Shown in pieces: positions 7,565 through 16,050 of a DNA stretch of 16,987 nt. Made by a program: the position numbers and the translations under genes. Location of the stretch: assembly GCA_003645215.1 (NCBI GenBank), contig QNEM01000017.1:1-16987 (forward strand), read 5' to 3'. The DNA comes from Gammaproteobacteria bacterium. Lineage in GTDB: Bacteria; Pseudomonadota; Gammaproteobacteria; Eutrophobiales; Eutrophobiaceae. The notes below the pieces were generated by a model that worked only from the letters and a program-made list of their open reading frames with translations, searched no databases and was not told the origin of the DNA. Each line of letters opens with the position of its first letter. Within the stretch, counting starts at the first letter, position 1.

Positions 7565-10408
7565 TCACTGGTTTAACTTATTAATACGCTGATATTGCTC
7601 TTCCAGCTTTTCGATTGAGACATTATTCTCTACCAGCCGTTCACGTTCTTTTTCAACAACTTCTGCTGGCGCGCGATCAACGAAGTTTTTATTCTCCAGC
7701 TTTTTGGCAATGCTGTCGCTGTTCTTTCTCAGTTTTTCCAGTTCTTTTTCCAGTCTGGCAAGTTCTGCCTGTGGATCGATCAGGTCAGCCAGGGGTACCA
7801 ACAGGGTCATCTCGCCCGCCAGTGCTATGACTGCATCATCGGGTGCTTCATCGATTGTTGTAATGGATTCAACTCGTCCGATATCTTTCAAATAAAGTGT
7901 ATTCCGGTTCAACCATGTTTGCTCGAGTTCTGAGCCGCCTTTGACTTTTACTGCCAATGATTTGCGTGGGTCAATATCCCGTTCAGAACGAATGCGGCGT
8001 ACACCACTGATAAATATTTTCACCCATTCGAGTTCATCTTCAGCATCTTTATCAATTTTGGATTCATCAGGTTCAGGGTATGGTTGCAGCATAATACTAG
8101 GCCCCGATTTACCAGCCAGGGGTGCCACACGTTGCCAGCATTCCTCAGTGATAAATGGAATAATGGGGTGGTTTAGCCTTAGAATCGTTTCCAGTACACG
8201 TACCAGTGTTTGACGGGTCCCTCGTTGGGCCTGTTCTGATGTGTTTTCGTCAAATAACACGGGTTTGGATAACTCCAGGTACCAGTCACAGTAGTCTTCC
8301 CAGACAAACGCATAGAGTTCATGTGCCAGTAAATCGAGACGTGAACCCTCAATATGTTGTTCAATTCTGGCTTCAAGGTGTTGAAGCTTTGAAATGATCC
8401 AGCGGTCGGCCAATGATAGTTCAACATCATCATTGTCAATGCCGGTATCCTTGTCTTCTGCCTGCATCAGAACATAACGTGTAGCATTCCATAATTTATT
8501 ACAGAAGTTACGATAACCTTCGATGCGACCGGGGCCAAAAACAATATCTCGTCCGGTAGTGGCAAGTGATGCAAGGGTAAAGCGCAGCGCATCACAACCA
8601 TAAGGCGGGATACCCTCGGGAAAATTCTTCCGGGTTATCTTCTCAATGCGTTCTGACAAATGCGCTTGCATTACATCTTGGGTACGTTTATTGACCAGTG
8701 CTTCAAGGTCGATACCATCAATGACATCAATCGGATCGAGGACATTGCCTTTGGATTTGGACATCTTCTGTCCTTCAGAATCACGCACCAGCCCATGCAC
8801 ATAGACTTCACGAAAGGGGACATCACCCATAAATTTGATGCCCATCATGATCATGCGTGCAACCCAGAAGAAAATAATATCAAAGCCGGTAACCAGTACA
8901 CTGGTGGGGTAATATTTTTCCAGCTCCGGTGTTTTTTCCGGCCAACCCAGTGTTGAAAATGGCCACAGTGCCGAGGAGAACCAGGTATCGAGTACATCCT
9001 CATCCTGGGTTAACGGAAAATCGTCCGGCAGTTTGTTTTTCTTTCTGACATCATCGACGTCATAACCGACATAAACATTACCAAGCTCGTCATACCATGC
9101 GGGTATTCGATGCCCCCACCAGATTTGTCGGGAGATGCACCAGTCTTCAATATTGTTCATCCATTCAAAATAGGTGTTTTTCCAGTTGTCCGGGGTGAAT
9201 TTGATGTCACCATTCTTGACTGCATCAATTGCCGGTTTTGCCAGAGGCGCAACTTTTACATACCACTGGTCAGTGAGATACGGTTCGATGATGGCTCCCG
9301 ATCGATCACCGCGCGGTACCACCAGTTTGTGAGCCTCGATTTTTTCAATTAAATCGGCCGCTTCAAGGTCGGCAACAATTTGCTTGCGCGCTTCGAAGCG
9401 ATCCAGACCTATGTATTTTTCAGGGACAACATTATGTATATCTTCGCTGTTGTCACGGATCTCGGCATTGTTTGTAAAAATATTGATTAAACCACCATTC
9501 GGCAGGTCGCGAATGTCTGTTTTTTCCTTATGGCGACCCCAGACCTGGTAATCATTGAAATCGTGCGCCGGTGTTATTTTTACACAACCGGTACCGAATT
9601 CCGGGTCTACGTGTTCATCTGCAATCACCGGGATTTTGCGACCGGTCAGTGGTAATTCCAGAAATTCACCCAGCAGGTATGAGTAACGATCGTCTGTAGG
9701 ATGTACGGCAACCGCGCAGTCACCGAGCATGGTTTCAGGTCGGGTGGTTGCCACTACAACATGACCGGCACCATTACTGCGAGGGTAACGCATATGCCAC
9801 ATATGGCCATTTTCTTCTTTGGACAAAACTTCCAGATCGGAAACTGCGGTGTGTAAAACAGGGTCCCAGTTCACCAGGCGTTTGCCCCGATAGATCAGGC
9901 CTTCATCATGCAGACGTACGAATACTTCATTGACTGCGGTCGACAAGCCCTCATCCATGGTAAAACGTTCACGCGACCAGTCCAGTGAGGCACCCATGCG
10001 ACGTAACTGCTGGGTGATGGTGCTGCCGGATTCTTCTTTCCATTGCCAGATACGCTCAATGAATTTTTCGCGACCGTAATCGTGGCGGGTTTTACCTTCA
10101 GCATTAATCAGGCGTTCCACTACCATCTGGGTGGCGATGCCAGCATGGTCGGTACCTGCTTGCCACAGGGTATTATCACCTTTCATGCGGTAGTAGCGGG
10201 TCATCGCATCCATAATGGTGTCCTGGAATGCATGTCCCATATGTAATCGACCGGTGACATTAGGCGGAGGTAGCATGACGCAGAAGCTTTTGCGTTCCTT
10301 ATCATCGCGCGCATCGTCAGGGTGTCTTTCAGTATTGAAATAACCATTATCTTCCCAGAACTGGTACCACCTGGTCTCTATAGATTGTGGGTTGTAGGCT
10401 TTTTCCAT
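7565..10408 (-). CDS. valS: Valyl-tRNA synthetase
   Basis: This 947-aa class I aminoacyl-tRNA synthetase charges tRNA-Val in the cytoplasm. The HIGH signature appears as HMGH at 56-59 within PPPNVTGRLHMGHAF. KMSKS is at 548-552 within GQKMSKSKGN. Between them lies the CP1 editing domain, which removes mischarged threonine (VATTRPETMLGD and the GTGCVKITPAHD segment). The anticodon-binding helical domain follows, and the C-terminus (about 880-945) is the charged coiled coil typical of ValRS. Length matches the family. It follows holC and a small acidic gene, a neighbourhood conserved in Gammaproteobacteria. The 152-nt gap upstream allows an internal promoter. The ribosome site before the ATG is weak. 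Confidence 0.98.
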   Translation of the reverse strand: MEKAYNPQSIETRWYQFWEDNGYFNTERHPDDARDDKERKSFCVMLPPPNVTGRLHMGHAFQDTIMDAMTRYYRMKGDNTLWQAGTDHAGIATQMVVERLINAEGKTRHDYGREKFIERIWQWKEESGSTITQQLRRMGASLDWSRERFTMDEGLSTAVNEVFVRLHDEGLIYRGKRLVNWDPVLHTAVSDLEVLSKEENGHMWHMRYPRSNGAGHVVVATTRPETMLGDCAVAVHPTDDRYSYLLGEFLELPLTGRKIPVIADEHVDPEFGTGCVKITPAHDFNDYQVWGRHKEKTDIRDLPNGGLINIFTNNAEIRDNSEDIHNVVPEKYIGLDRFEARKQIVADLEAADLIEKIEAHKLVVPRGDRSGAIIEPYLTDQWYVKVAPLAKPAIDAVKNGDIKFTPDNWKNTYFEWMNNIEDWCISRQIWWGHRIPAWYDELGNVYVGYDVDDVRKKNKLPDDFPLTQDEDVLDTWFSSALWPFSTLGWPEKTPELEKYYPTSVLVTGFDIIFFWVARMIMMGIKFMGDVPFREVYVHGLVRDSEGQKMSKSKGNVLDPIDVIDGIDLEALVNKRTQDVMQAHLSERIEKITRKNFPEGIPPYGCDALRFTLASLATTGRDIVFGPGRIEGYRNFCNKLWNATRYVLMQAEDKDTGIDNDDVELSLADRWIISKLQHLEARIEQHIEGSRLDLLAHELYAFVWEDYCDWYLELSKPVLFDENTSEQAQRGTRQTLVRVLETILRLNHPIIPFITEECWQRVAPLAGKSGPSIMLQPYPEPDESKIDKDAEDELEWVKIFISGVRRIRSERDIDPRKSLAVKVKGGSELEQTWLNRNTLYLKDIGRVESITTIDEAPDDAVIALAGEMTLLVPLADLIDPQAELARLEKELEKLRKNSDSIAKKLENKNFVDRAPAEVVEKERERLVENNVSIEKLEEQYQRINKLNQ

Positions 10409-10560
10409 TTTTATCTATTTCTGGTCGTCTTTTATATGGCTGTCGTCTTCGTTAAGGACATGCCTTGAAGGACGGGCATTATGCCGTGTTTAGTAGAGAA
10501 ATAAAGATGTTGCGGTGTGTTTTCAATCAATTTAATGACGAAAGTTACTGCTGGATTGTC
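10409..10560 (-). promoter_or_regulatory. Intergenic region upstream of valS
   Basis: These 152 nt contain no ORF of note. The stretch around 10461-10486 contains short inverted complements (TGCC/GGCA and GCAT/ATGC), which could form a weak hairpin, but there is no T-run, so I do not call a terminator. A promoter for valS is likely from the gap size, but I see no -35/-10 pair that I would defend. Confidence 0.3.
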
Positions 10561-10980
10561 TTAATTATGGGGGTCGTCAGGGGAATCTGTTTCGGAAGGG
10601 GCTGGTTCAGTTTGTGTTGCCCCTTTTTTTAATTCCTCTTTTAGATCATCAATGATGCTGTCCTTGATGGTCTCCTTGAGTATATCCACAAGGGAATCAA
10701 GCTCACTGGACAGTTTTCGATCGACTGAATCAACCAGCTCATTCAGTTTTTCAAGGGAGATATCTTCAATAGTATTAGTTGTGGCGGTTGCTGCTGTCGA
10801 TGATTCGCCCTGGGTATACCCTGCTACCTCGGCCGGATCGACAATGTCATTGAGCACGGGTATTTCGTTTTGAGGTTTTGCAGGTAGCTTGCTTTCCTCA
10901 ATCAGACTTTCAAGTTCATCAATGGACTCTGTTATGTCGGCTTCGTAGACGCCTGCATTATCCTGTTTATCCTCAGCCAT
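10561..10980 (-). CDS. Acidic, helical hypothetical protein between holC and valS
   Basis: I do not recognise this 139-aa protein. It is strongly acidic and low in aromatics. Two predicted amphipathic helices stand out: ITESIDELESLIEES near the N-terminus and a long one at about 75-120, running from SLEKLNELVDSVDRKL to DDLKEELKKG, with a heptad-like spacing of Leu/Ile/Val. A Thr/Ala/Ser-rich linker separates them, and the tail is Pro/Ser/Asp-rich and probably disordered. It has no TM segment and no signal peptide. The frame can also start at GTG 10983, but the next codon is ATG (10980), which I prefer. The gene overlaps the end of holC by 8 nt, so it is in the pepA-holC operon and translationally coupled. 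An accessory or scaffold role is only a guess. Confidence 0.75.
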   Translation of the reverse strand: MAEDKQDNAGVYEADITESIDELESLIEESKLPAKPQNEIPVLNDIVDPAEVAGYTQGESSTAATATTNTIEDISLEKLNELVDSVDRKLSSELDSLVDILKETIKDSIIDDLKEELKKGATQTEPAPSETDSPDDPHN

Positions 10981-11434
10981 CACAGGATTCTATCTTGTGG
11001 TTGTTTAATTTATGTCCCTGATCACGATATTCAGCATAACGCTTGCGGGCTTGCTGTCGTTCGCTTTCACTACCGGCAACAATCTCCAGGATTCTTTTTA
11101 GCTTGCTTGTGTCCCGTGGCATTTGATCAGTCAGGTTGAGCATGATGCTAGTGTGATCCGGTATTTGACTATTCATCTGATCATCATGACCGATAACAAC
11201 AGGCGAATCTTCAGTATTGTCATTTGCAGCAAGACAATGGGGCAGAAAACTGATGTCATTAAATGTCCACAGCAAATCATCAAGGGCTGCTGCCTCGGAT
11301 CCAGAACGCGTATTCACAAAAATATTATTTCCCTGTTTCCAGGCCTTCTGGATCAGCGCACAGGCAAAGTGTTTTTGGTTTCCATTTTCCGGGAGGATAT
11401 AAAAATCTACCTGGGGAAAATTTTCCTGGGTCAT
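10973..11434 (-). CDS. holC: DNA polymerase III chi subunit
   Basis: HolC is a clamp-loader accessory subunit that links the psi subunit to single-stranded DNA-binding protein at the replication fork. The 153-aa product opens with VDFYILPENGNQKHFACALIQKAW, typical of chi, followed by the NIFVNTRSGSEAAALDDLLWTF segment (equivalent to the region preceding the DExLW core), LPHCL, and an IMLNLTDQMP strand near the C-terminus. It lies 5 nt downstream of pepA, as in E. coli and relatives, which strongly supports the call. Its 3' end overlaps the next gene. The C-terminal 30 residues are basic and less conserved. Confidence 0.93.
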   Translation of the reverse strand: MTQENFPQVDFYILPENGNQKHFACALIQKAWKQGNNIFVNTRSGSEAAALDDLLWTFNDISFLPHCLAANDNTEDSPVVIGHDDQMNSQIPDHTSIMLNLTDQMPRDTSKLKRILEIVAGSESERQQARKRYAEYRDQGHKLNNHKIESCDG

Positions 11435-11439
11435 TTCAT

Positions 11440-12966
11440 TTAATCCTGTTCGCAGCGATCAATCAGATATTGAACCAGCATCGGAACAGGTCGACCCGTA
11501 GCACCTTTATTCTTCCCGGATAGCCAGGCCGTACCCGCGATATCAACATGCGCCCATTTGAACTTTTTAGTGAATCGTGACAGAAAACAGGCAGCAGTAA
11601 TGGTGCCAGCTTCGCGCCCACCGATATTTGCCATGTCCGCAAAAGGGCTATCAATTTGATGTTGATACTCGTCCCATAGGGGCAGTTGCCAGGCGCGGTC
11701 TCCTGCAGCTTCACCGGCATCGAGTATATCTTTGGCCAGGGCATCATTATTACTCAGCAAGCCTGAGGCATGTTTCCCCAGGGCAATGACACAGGCACCG
11801 GTAAGCGTGGCGATATCAATGATGGTCGCAGGATTAAATTTTTCGCTGAAGGTCAGTGCATCACACAGGATTAAACGACCTTCTGCGTCCGTATTTAATA
11901 CCTCAATAGTCTGGCCGGACATACTGGTATAGATGTCCCCTGGCCTGGTTGCTTCCCCGTCCGGCATATTTTCCACTGTGGGGACAACGCCGACAACATT
12001 AATGGGTAGTCCCATTTCAGAAACCGCCTTGATTGTTCCAATGACGCTGGCCGCACCACACATATCATATTTCATTTCGTCCATTGCTGCGGAGGGTTTT
12101 ATCGAGATACCACCAGTATCAAAGGTGACGCCTTTACCGACCAGAACAAACGGTTTTTCATCTTTTTTACCACCTTTATATTCCATACTGATGAGCTTGG
12201 CGGGTTGTCGACTGCCCTGAGACACAGACAGCAAAGAACCCATGCCGAGTTTTTCCATGGCGGCTTCATCGAGTACCGTTACCTTGACAGACTTTTGAGA
12301 TTTGCCCAGTTTTTTTGCCTGCTCAGCCAGGTAGGAAGGGGTGCAAATATTGGGCGGTAGATTAGCCAGATCGCGTGCCAGTGACACACCATTGCCAATA
12401 GCACAGCCGTCTTTAATGGCACGTTCGCCAGTAGCGACAAGCTTGCGGTCAGAAACCATCAGTATAAGTTTGCGTAATTTACTCTTGGGTCGTTTGTTCC
12501 TGGTTTTAAACTGATTAAATTCATATAAGGCATTTTGACTTATCTCAACAAATTGCTTCAGTTTCCAGTAGTCATCCTTGCTTTCTTTACCCGGGCCTTC
12601 TTTATTGGGGGCCTTGACGTTTAATTCGGCAAGATAAGACACCGCCTCAGTTGCACTGGTTAATTTCAGTTTGTTAATCGCATTGGTGACGATCTTTCGA
12701 TAACGGCCTCCATCCAGCTCCTTTTCTTTGCCACAACCCACCAGTAAAAGCCTGCTTGATGATGTTCCTGGAACCTTATGCAGTAAAAGTGATTGACCAA
12801 TTTTGCCAGTGATATCGCCACGTTTAAGTATATTTGTAAGGTATTTTTTACTCGCAGTGTCGATTGATTTGGCTGTTATTGATAGATGATTAGATTCGAA
12901 GATGCCAACAACAACACAGGCTGCACGTTGTTTCTCAGGGTTACCGCTTTTAATTGTGAAATTCAT
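11440..12966 (-). CDS. pepA: Leucyl aminopeptidase (cytosol aminopeptidase, M17)
   Basis: This two-metal exopeptidase removes N-terminal residues, leucine preferred, from peptides. The 508-aa protein has a poorly conserved N-terminal domain and a catalytic M17 domain from about residue 185. The metal ligands and catalytic residues fall at K278, D283, D301, D360 and E362, with K290 and R364 as catalytic residues. Spacing is identical to E. coli PepA (K270, D275, D293, D352, E354, K282, R356). The signature NTDAEGRL is at 358-365. In E. coli PepA also binds DNA in Xer recombination and carAB control; whether this one does is unknown. It heads the minus-strand operon and diverges from lptF. The ribosome site is weak. 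Confidence 0.97.
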   Translation of the reverse strand: MNFTIKSGNPEKQRAACVVVGIFESNHLSITAKSIDTASKKYLTNILKRGDITGKIGQSLLLHKVPGTSSSRLLLVGCGKEKELDGGRYRKIVTNAINKLKLTSATEAVSYLAELNVKAPNKEGPGKESKDDYWKLKQFVEISQNALYEFNQFKTRNKRPKSKLRKLILMVSDRKLVATGERAIKDGCAIGNGVSLARDLANLPPNICTPSYLAEQAKKLGKSQKSVKVTVLDEAAMEKLGMGSLLSVSQGSRQPAKLISMEYKGGKKDEKPFVLVGKGVTFDTGGISIKPSAAMDEMKYDMCGAASVIGTIKAVSEMGLPINVVGVVPTVENMPDGEATRPGDIYTSMSGQTIEVLNTDAEGRLILCDALTFSEKFNPATIIDIATLTGACVIALGKHASGLLSNNDALAKDILDAGEAAGDRAWQLPLWDEYQHQIDSPFADMANIGGREAGTITAACFLSRFTKKFKWAHVDIAGTAWLSGKNKGATGRPVPMLVQYLIDRCEQD

Positions 12967-13127
12967 AATTTTCTGTTTTTGCCAGTTTGATTGATTAAAT
13001 GCTTGCTGACCCAGTATGGTAATATTGACCGGATTGCCCAGCTTCTCTGGGTACCAGTTTATTCATTTATGCCAATGGACGCAAAAACACTTAAATATTT
13101 CATAATCACGCTCATGGGACATGCACA
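12967..13127. promoter_or_regulatory. Divergent promoter region between pepA and lptF
   Basis: This 161-nt region must drive the pepA operon leftward and lptFG rightward. The best pepA candidate is on the minus strand: -35 TTACCA (13017-13022), 17-nt spacer, -10 TTTAAT (12994-12999), giving a short leader. For lptF, CATAAT at 13101-13106 is a fair -10 without a good -35. A 5-bp inverted repeat, CCCAG-CTTCT-CTGGG, lies centrally (13037-13051) and could be an operator or chance. A GGGA ribosome-site-like stretch (13116-13119) lies 8 nt before the lptF start. Confidence 0.45.
12994..13022 (-). promoter_or_regulatory. Candidate sigma-70 promoter for pepA
   Basis: On the minus strand TTACCA (13022-13017, 4 of 6 to consensus) is followed after 17 nt by TTTAAT (12999-12994, 5 of 6). 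Transcription would start near 12987, about 20 nt before the pepA ATG. It is recognised by eye only. Confidence 0.35.
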
Positions 13128-14237
13128 TTGATCATCAGGCGATATATCCATATTGAAATCTTGCAGCGGTTTTTATGGATGGCTGGACTATTGTTCTTGA
13201 TTTATTCCAGCGATAAATTCGTTGATTATCTGGCGCAGGCAGCTTCAGGTAAAATCTCCAGCTCCCTTGTTTTCCACTTACTCTGGTTAAAACTGATTTC
13301 AGTGTTGCCAAAATTACTTCCAGCCACCATCTTTCTTGCCGTGATTCTCACTTATTCCCGACTGGTCAGTGACAATGAAATGGCAATTTTATTCTCTTCA
13401 GGAATGAGCAAGCTAGAGCAACTTAAGATAGTTTTTATACTTATTGCCCCTGTGTGTGTTTTTGTTGCGGGGATATCTTTTTTTGTTGCGCCTTGGGCAG
13501 AAGTAAGATTGGATGAGTTAAAAGCCCAAGCCAGACAGGAAGCTGATATTACCGGGATCGCTGCCGGGCAGTTCAAGGAATTCAGTAAAGGCGATCGGGT
13601 GGTTTATATTGAATCTCTTTCTGATGACAAGACAACCATGGAAAATATATTTCTACAAATAAGGCAACATGGGAAACTGGGCGTATTGACATCGGACAGT
13701 GCGGTTTTCGAAGTGGATAAGGAATCTGGAAATCGCTATATAAAATTCGAAGATGGGCGTCGTTATGTCGGAGTGCCTGGAGGGTTTGATTATAAAATCA
13801 CAGAATATAAGACATACGCGATATTAGTAGAGGCTTCTGAGGCAGTATTACCATCAAAAAAGAGGCGGAGCTCGATACCGACATCTGTATTAATATCATC
13901 AGACGCTGCCAAGAATAAGGTCGAATTACAGTGGCGGGCATCATCAGTTATTTCATGTATGTTGTTATCGTTACTCGCAGTTTTGCTCTGTCAATTACCC
14001 ATAGGTGAGAAACGTGCTACGTTGATATTTATTTCAATGCTTATTTATTTTATTTATAGCAATCTTCTGGCCGTCGCGAAATCATTATTAAAGCACGATA
14101 ATGTTCCTTTGATCGTAGGCTTATGGTGGGTTCATGCTTTATTAATCATTGCTATGCTGGTCATTTATTATTTGCCTCAAATCAAACGTCATTTGAAACA
14201 GAATAGTGGACTGCAAGTCTTACAAGCTGAACAATGA
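13128..14237 (+). CDS. lptF: LPS export ABC transporter permease LptF
   Basis: LptF is one of two inner-membrane subunits of LptB2FG, which extracts lipopolysaccharide from the inner membrane and feeds it to the LptC-LptA bridge. The 369-aa protein fits YjgP/YjgQ topology: three N-terminal TM helices (about 14-30, 50-72, 98-122), a periplasmic beta-jellyroll domain (about 125-265, containing GQFKEFSKGDRVVYIESL), then three C-terminal TM helices. It starts at TTG (13128). The N-terminus MIIRRYIHIEIL aligns with E. coli LptF MIIIRY, and a GGGA site is 8 nt upstream, so I accept the TTG. It is divergent from pepA as in E. coli. Its TGA overlaps the lptG ATG. Confidence 0.96.
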   Translation: MIIRRYIHIEILQRFLWMAGLLFLIYSSDKFVDYLAQAASGKISSSLVFHLLWLKLISVLPKLLPATIFLAVILTYSRLVSDNEMAILFSSGMSKLEQLKIVFILIAPVCVFVAGISFFVAPWAEVRLDELKAQARQEADITGIAAGQFKEFSKGDRVVYIESLSDDKTTMENIFLQIRQHGKLGVLTSDSAVFEVDKESGNRYIKFEDGRRYVGVPGGFDYKITEYKTYAILVEASEAVLPSKKRRSSIPTSVLISSDAAKNKVELQWRASSVISCMLLSLLAVLLCQLPIGEKRATLIFISMLIYFIYSNLLAVAKSLLKHDNVPLIVGLWWVHALLIIAMLVIYYLPQIKRHLKQNSGLQVLQAEQ

Positions 14238-15298
14238 AAATACTCGATCGTTATATTGCACTGACCCTGATCAAGGTAACCTTGCTGGCCTTGTTTTCAC
14301 TGATACTTCTATTTTCGTTTTTTGCGCTGATTGATCAACTGGATGCAACGGGTCGGGGGAATTATGGTATTTGGCAGGCGCTTACTTATGTATTGTTAAC
14401 GGTACCGAGACTGGCTTTTGAATTGTTTCCTATCGCCGCTGTAATAGGCAGTATGACGACACTTGGTATGTTCTCAAAAAGCAGTGAACTGGCAGTGCTT
14501 AGAACCTCTGGTGTATCGCAGTTAAGGTTTGCCTGGGCATTATCTAAAGGTACCGCAGTCCTTGTTTTGCTCTCCCTGTTCGTCGGTGAAATTGTTTCTC
14601 CCTATACCGAGGAAACAGCACAGCAGATGCGTTCAGTAGCATTATCAGGGCAGATTACCCTGAAGTCAAAATATGGGTTCTGGTCCAGGGATGGTCATAG
14701 TTTTATTAACATCCGCAAGATTTTACCAGGTGACAAGGTCGAAGGGATTTATATCTATGAGTTTGACGATGAAGATAAATTGCGGACAAGTACATTCGCC
14801 AGGCGAGCTGAGTATAAAGATGAGCAATGGGTGCTTGAAGATATCAGACAGACAGAAATTACTGATGAGGGTGTCAATGTTAATAGAATGGCTCATGCAA
14901 CCTGGGATGCCTTGTTGAGTCCAGACGTAATAAATTTGATCATTATTAAACCGCAGTTCCTGTCCTTCATTGGGCTTTATGATTACATCAAATATTTGAA
15001 GATCAATGGTCAAAGCAGCGTGATATATGAGCAGGCAATCTGGTCAAAAATAATTAATCCACTAACAATTCTGGTGATGGTATTGATAGCTATTCCACTG
15101 GTAAAAACCTATTCAAGGATGACAGGGGTTGGGCAACGTGTTTTTTTTGGATGTCTGATTGGAATAGTCTTCCATATCAGCAGCCAGATTGCAGGCCATA
15201 TGGGGGTCGTCTATAACTTTAACCCTGCATTGAGTGTGACCTTCCCAAGCGTGTTCATGTTAAGTATCATCATCTGGTTACTCCGAAAAATGGTCTAA
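14234..15298 (+). CDS. lptG: LPS export ABC transporter permease LptG
   Basis: LptG is the second membrane subunit of LptB2FG, pairing with LptF in the inner membrane. The 354-aa protein has the same layout: an amphipathic N-terminus (MKILDRYIALTLIK), TM helices at about 12-34, 60-80 and 98-120, a periplasmic beta-jellyroll (about 125-260, with KYGFWSRDGHSFINIRKI), and three C-terminal TM helices. FELFPIAAVIGSMTTLGMFSKSSEL is the conserved stretch after TM2. It starts at ATG 14234 in an ATGA overlap with lptF, implying coupled, equimolar synthesis. Its last 29 nt overlap the end of the convergent membrane-protein gene, and no terminator hairpin follows it. Confidence 0.97.
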   Translation: MKILDRYIALTLIKVTLLALFSLILLFSFFALIDQLDATGRGNYGIWQALTYVLLTVPRLAFELFPIAAVIGSMTTLGMFSKSSELAVLRTSGVSQLRFAWALSKGTAVLVLLSLFVGEIVSPYTEETAQQMRSVALSGQITLKSKYGFWSRDGHSFINIRKILPGDKVEGIYIYEFDDEDKLRTSTFARRAEYKDEQWVLEDIRQTEITDEGVNVNRMAHATWDALLSPDVINLIIIKPQFLSFIGLYDYIKYLKINGQSSVIYEQAIWSKIINPLTILVMVLIAIPLVKTYSRMTGVGQRVFFGCLIGIVFHISSQIAGHMGVVYNFNPALSVTFPSVFMLSIIIWLLRKMV

Positions 15299-15899
15299 TG
15301 GTTCCTGTATCTCTACTCCATTTTTTATAATACGGAGCAGACATTATTGCACCTGCCCATATCAGAAAATATCCGTTCGTTTCGAGAAGTTCTTCATAGA
15401 GTTGATAATGAAAGGTTTCGATGATATGCCGATCAAACAGGCCACCAAAAATAAGCAAACACCCACCTAAAAAAATAACAAGAGTTGCATTTTCGAGGAG
15501 TAGAGCACGCCAATATTGTGGTTTGATTTTTTGATAATTAAATACACCATATCCTGCCAAAAGAATCCAAAACGAGATCAGCATGATTTTTTTCCCGGTA
15601 CCACTACCCAGTAATATCAGTATTTCCGGTATTGCGAACGTTTCTACATCCAGTTCCCTCAAGATTGAACTGAAACAGAATAATGCACCACACAAGGCAA
15701 AGAAATGGTGATAATTACCTGTGTACAACAGATGTGTCAGGAATATTATGGTAGTGAGTACCAGCAGGGTAACCTGGATATTTTCCAGAAAATGATTTTC
15801 AGCATGCAGTTGGCTCATGTCGGAATTAACAACCCAATCACTCACCATGACATTTATGCAAACCATGGCGAGCAATGAGAGAAATATTATTTTTGTCAT
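15270..15899 (-). CDS. Six-TM inner-membrane protein of unknown function
   Basis: I cannot name this family. About six TM helices are visible: MTKIIFLSLLAMVCINVMV, VTLLVLTTIIFLTHLLY, FFALCGALFCFSSIL, IMLISFWILLAGYGVF, TLVIFLGGCLLIFGGLF and YFLIWAGAIMS. Conserved-looking polar motifs sit next to helices: LRELDVETF after TM3 and YEELLETNGYF before TM6. Together with HAENHFLENIQ before TM2 they suggest buried charged residues in the membrane. The frame opens at ATG 15917, but I prefer ATG 15899 (209 aa), because GAGAG lies just upstream of it, inside the longer form. It is convergent with lptG and overlaps it by 29 nt. Confidence 0.8.
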   Translation of the reverse strand: MTKIIFLSLLAMVCINVMVSDWVVNSDMSQLHAENHFLENIQVTLLVLTTIIFLTHLLYTGNYHHFFALCGALFCFSSILRELDVETFAIPEILILLGSGTGKKIMLISFWILLAGYGVFNYQKIKPQYWRALLLENATLVIFLGGCLLIFGGLFDRHIIETFHYQLYEELLETNGYFLIWAGAIMSAPYYKKWSRDTGTIRPFFGVTR

Positions 15900-16050
15900 T
15901 AATTTTCTCTCAGGCATTGGTTTTTGAAATCATTTTTGTAGGTATCAAGGGCTTATATTGTCATCAGACGAGCTGCTCATTCGGCTGGCGACACTAACAT
16001 CATTATCACCTCAGTAGTAGTTTCGATATTTGTGTAAAATATTTTCACGT
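15900..16050 (-). other. Intergenic region, no feature identified
   Basis: These 151 nt lie between two minus-strand membrane-protein genes and should hold the promoter or leader of the downstream one. I see no clear promoter, terminator hairpin or small ORF in it. Confidence 0.4.

Noticed and set aside
10461..10486. Hairpin or terminator upstream of valS
   Set aside because: The complementary arms are only 4 nt long and there is no T-run.
11123..11523. Overlapping + strand frames opposite holC and the pepA end
   Set aside because: They have no family features, and the minus-strand genes explain the region.
14723..15013. Open frame of 96 codons opposite lptG
   Set aside because: It is a shadow of lptG with no ribosome site or recognisable domain.
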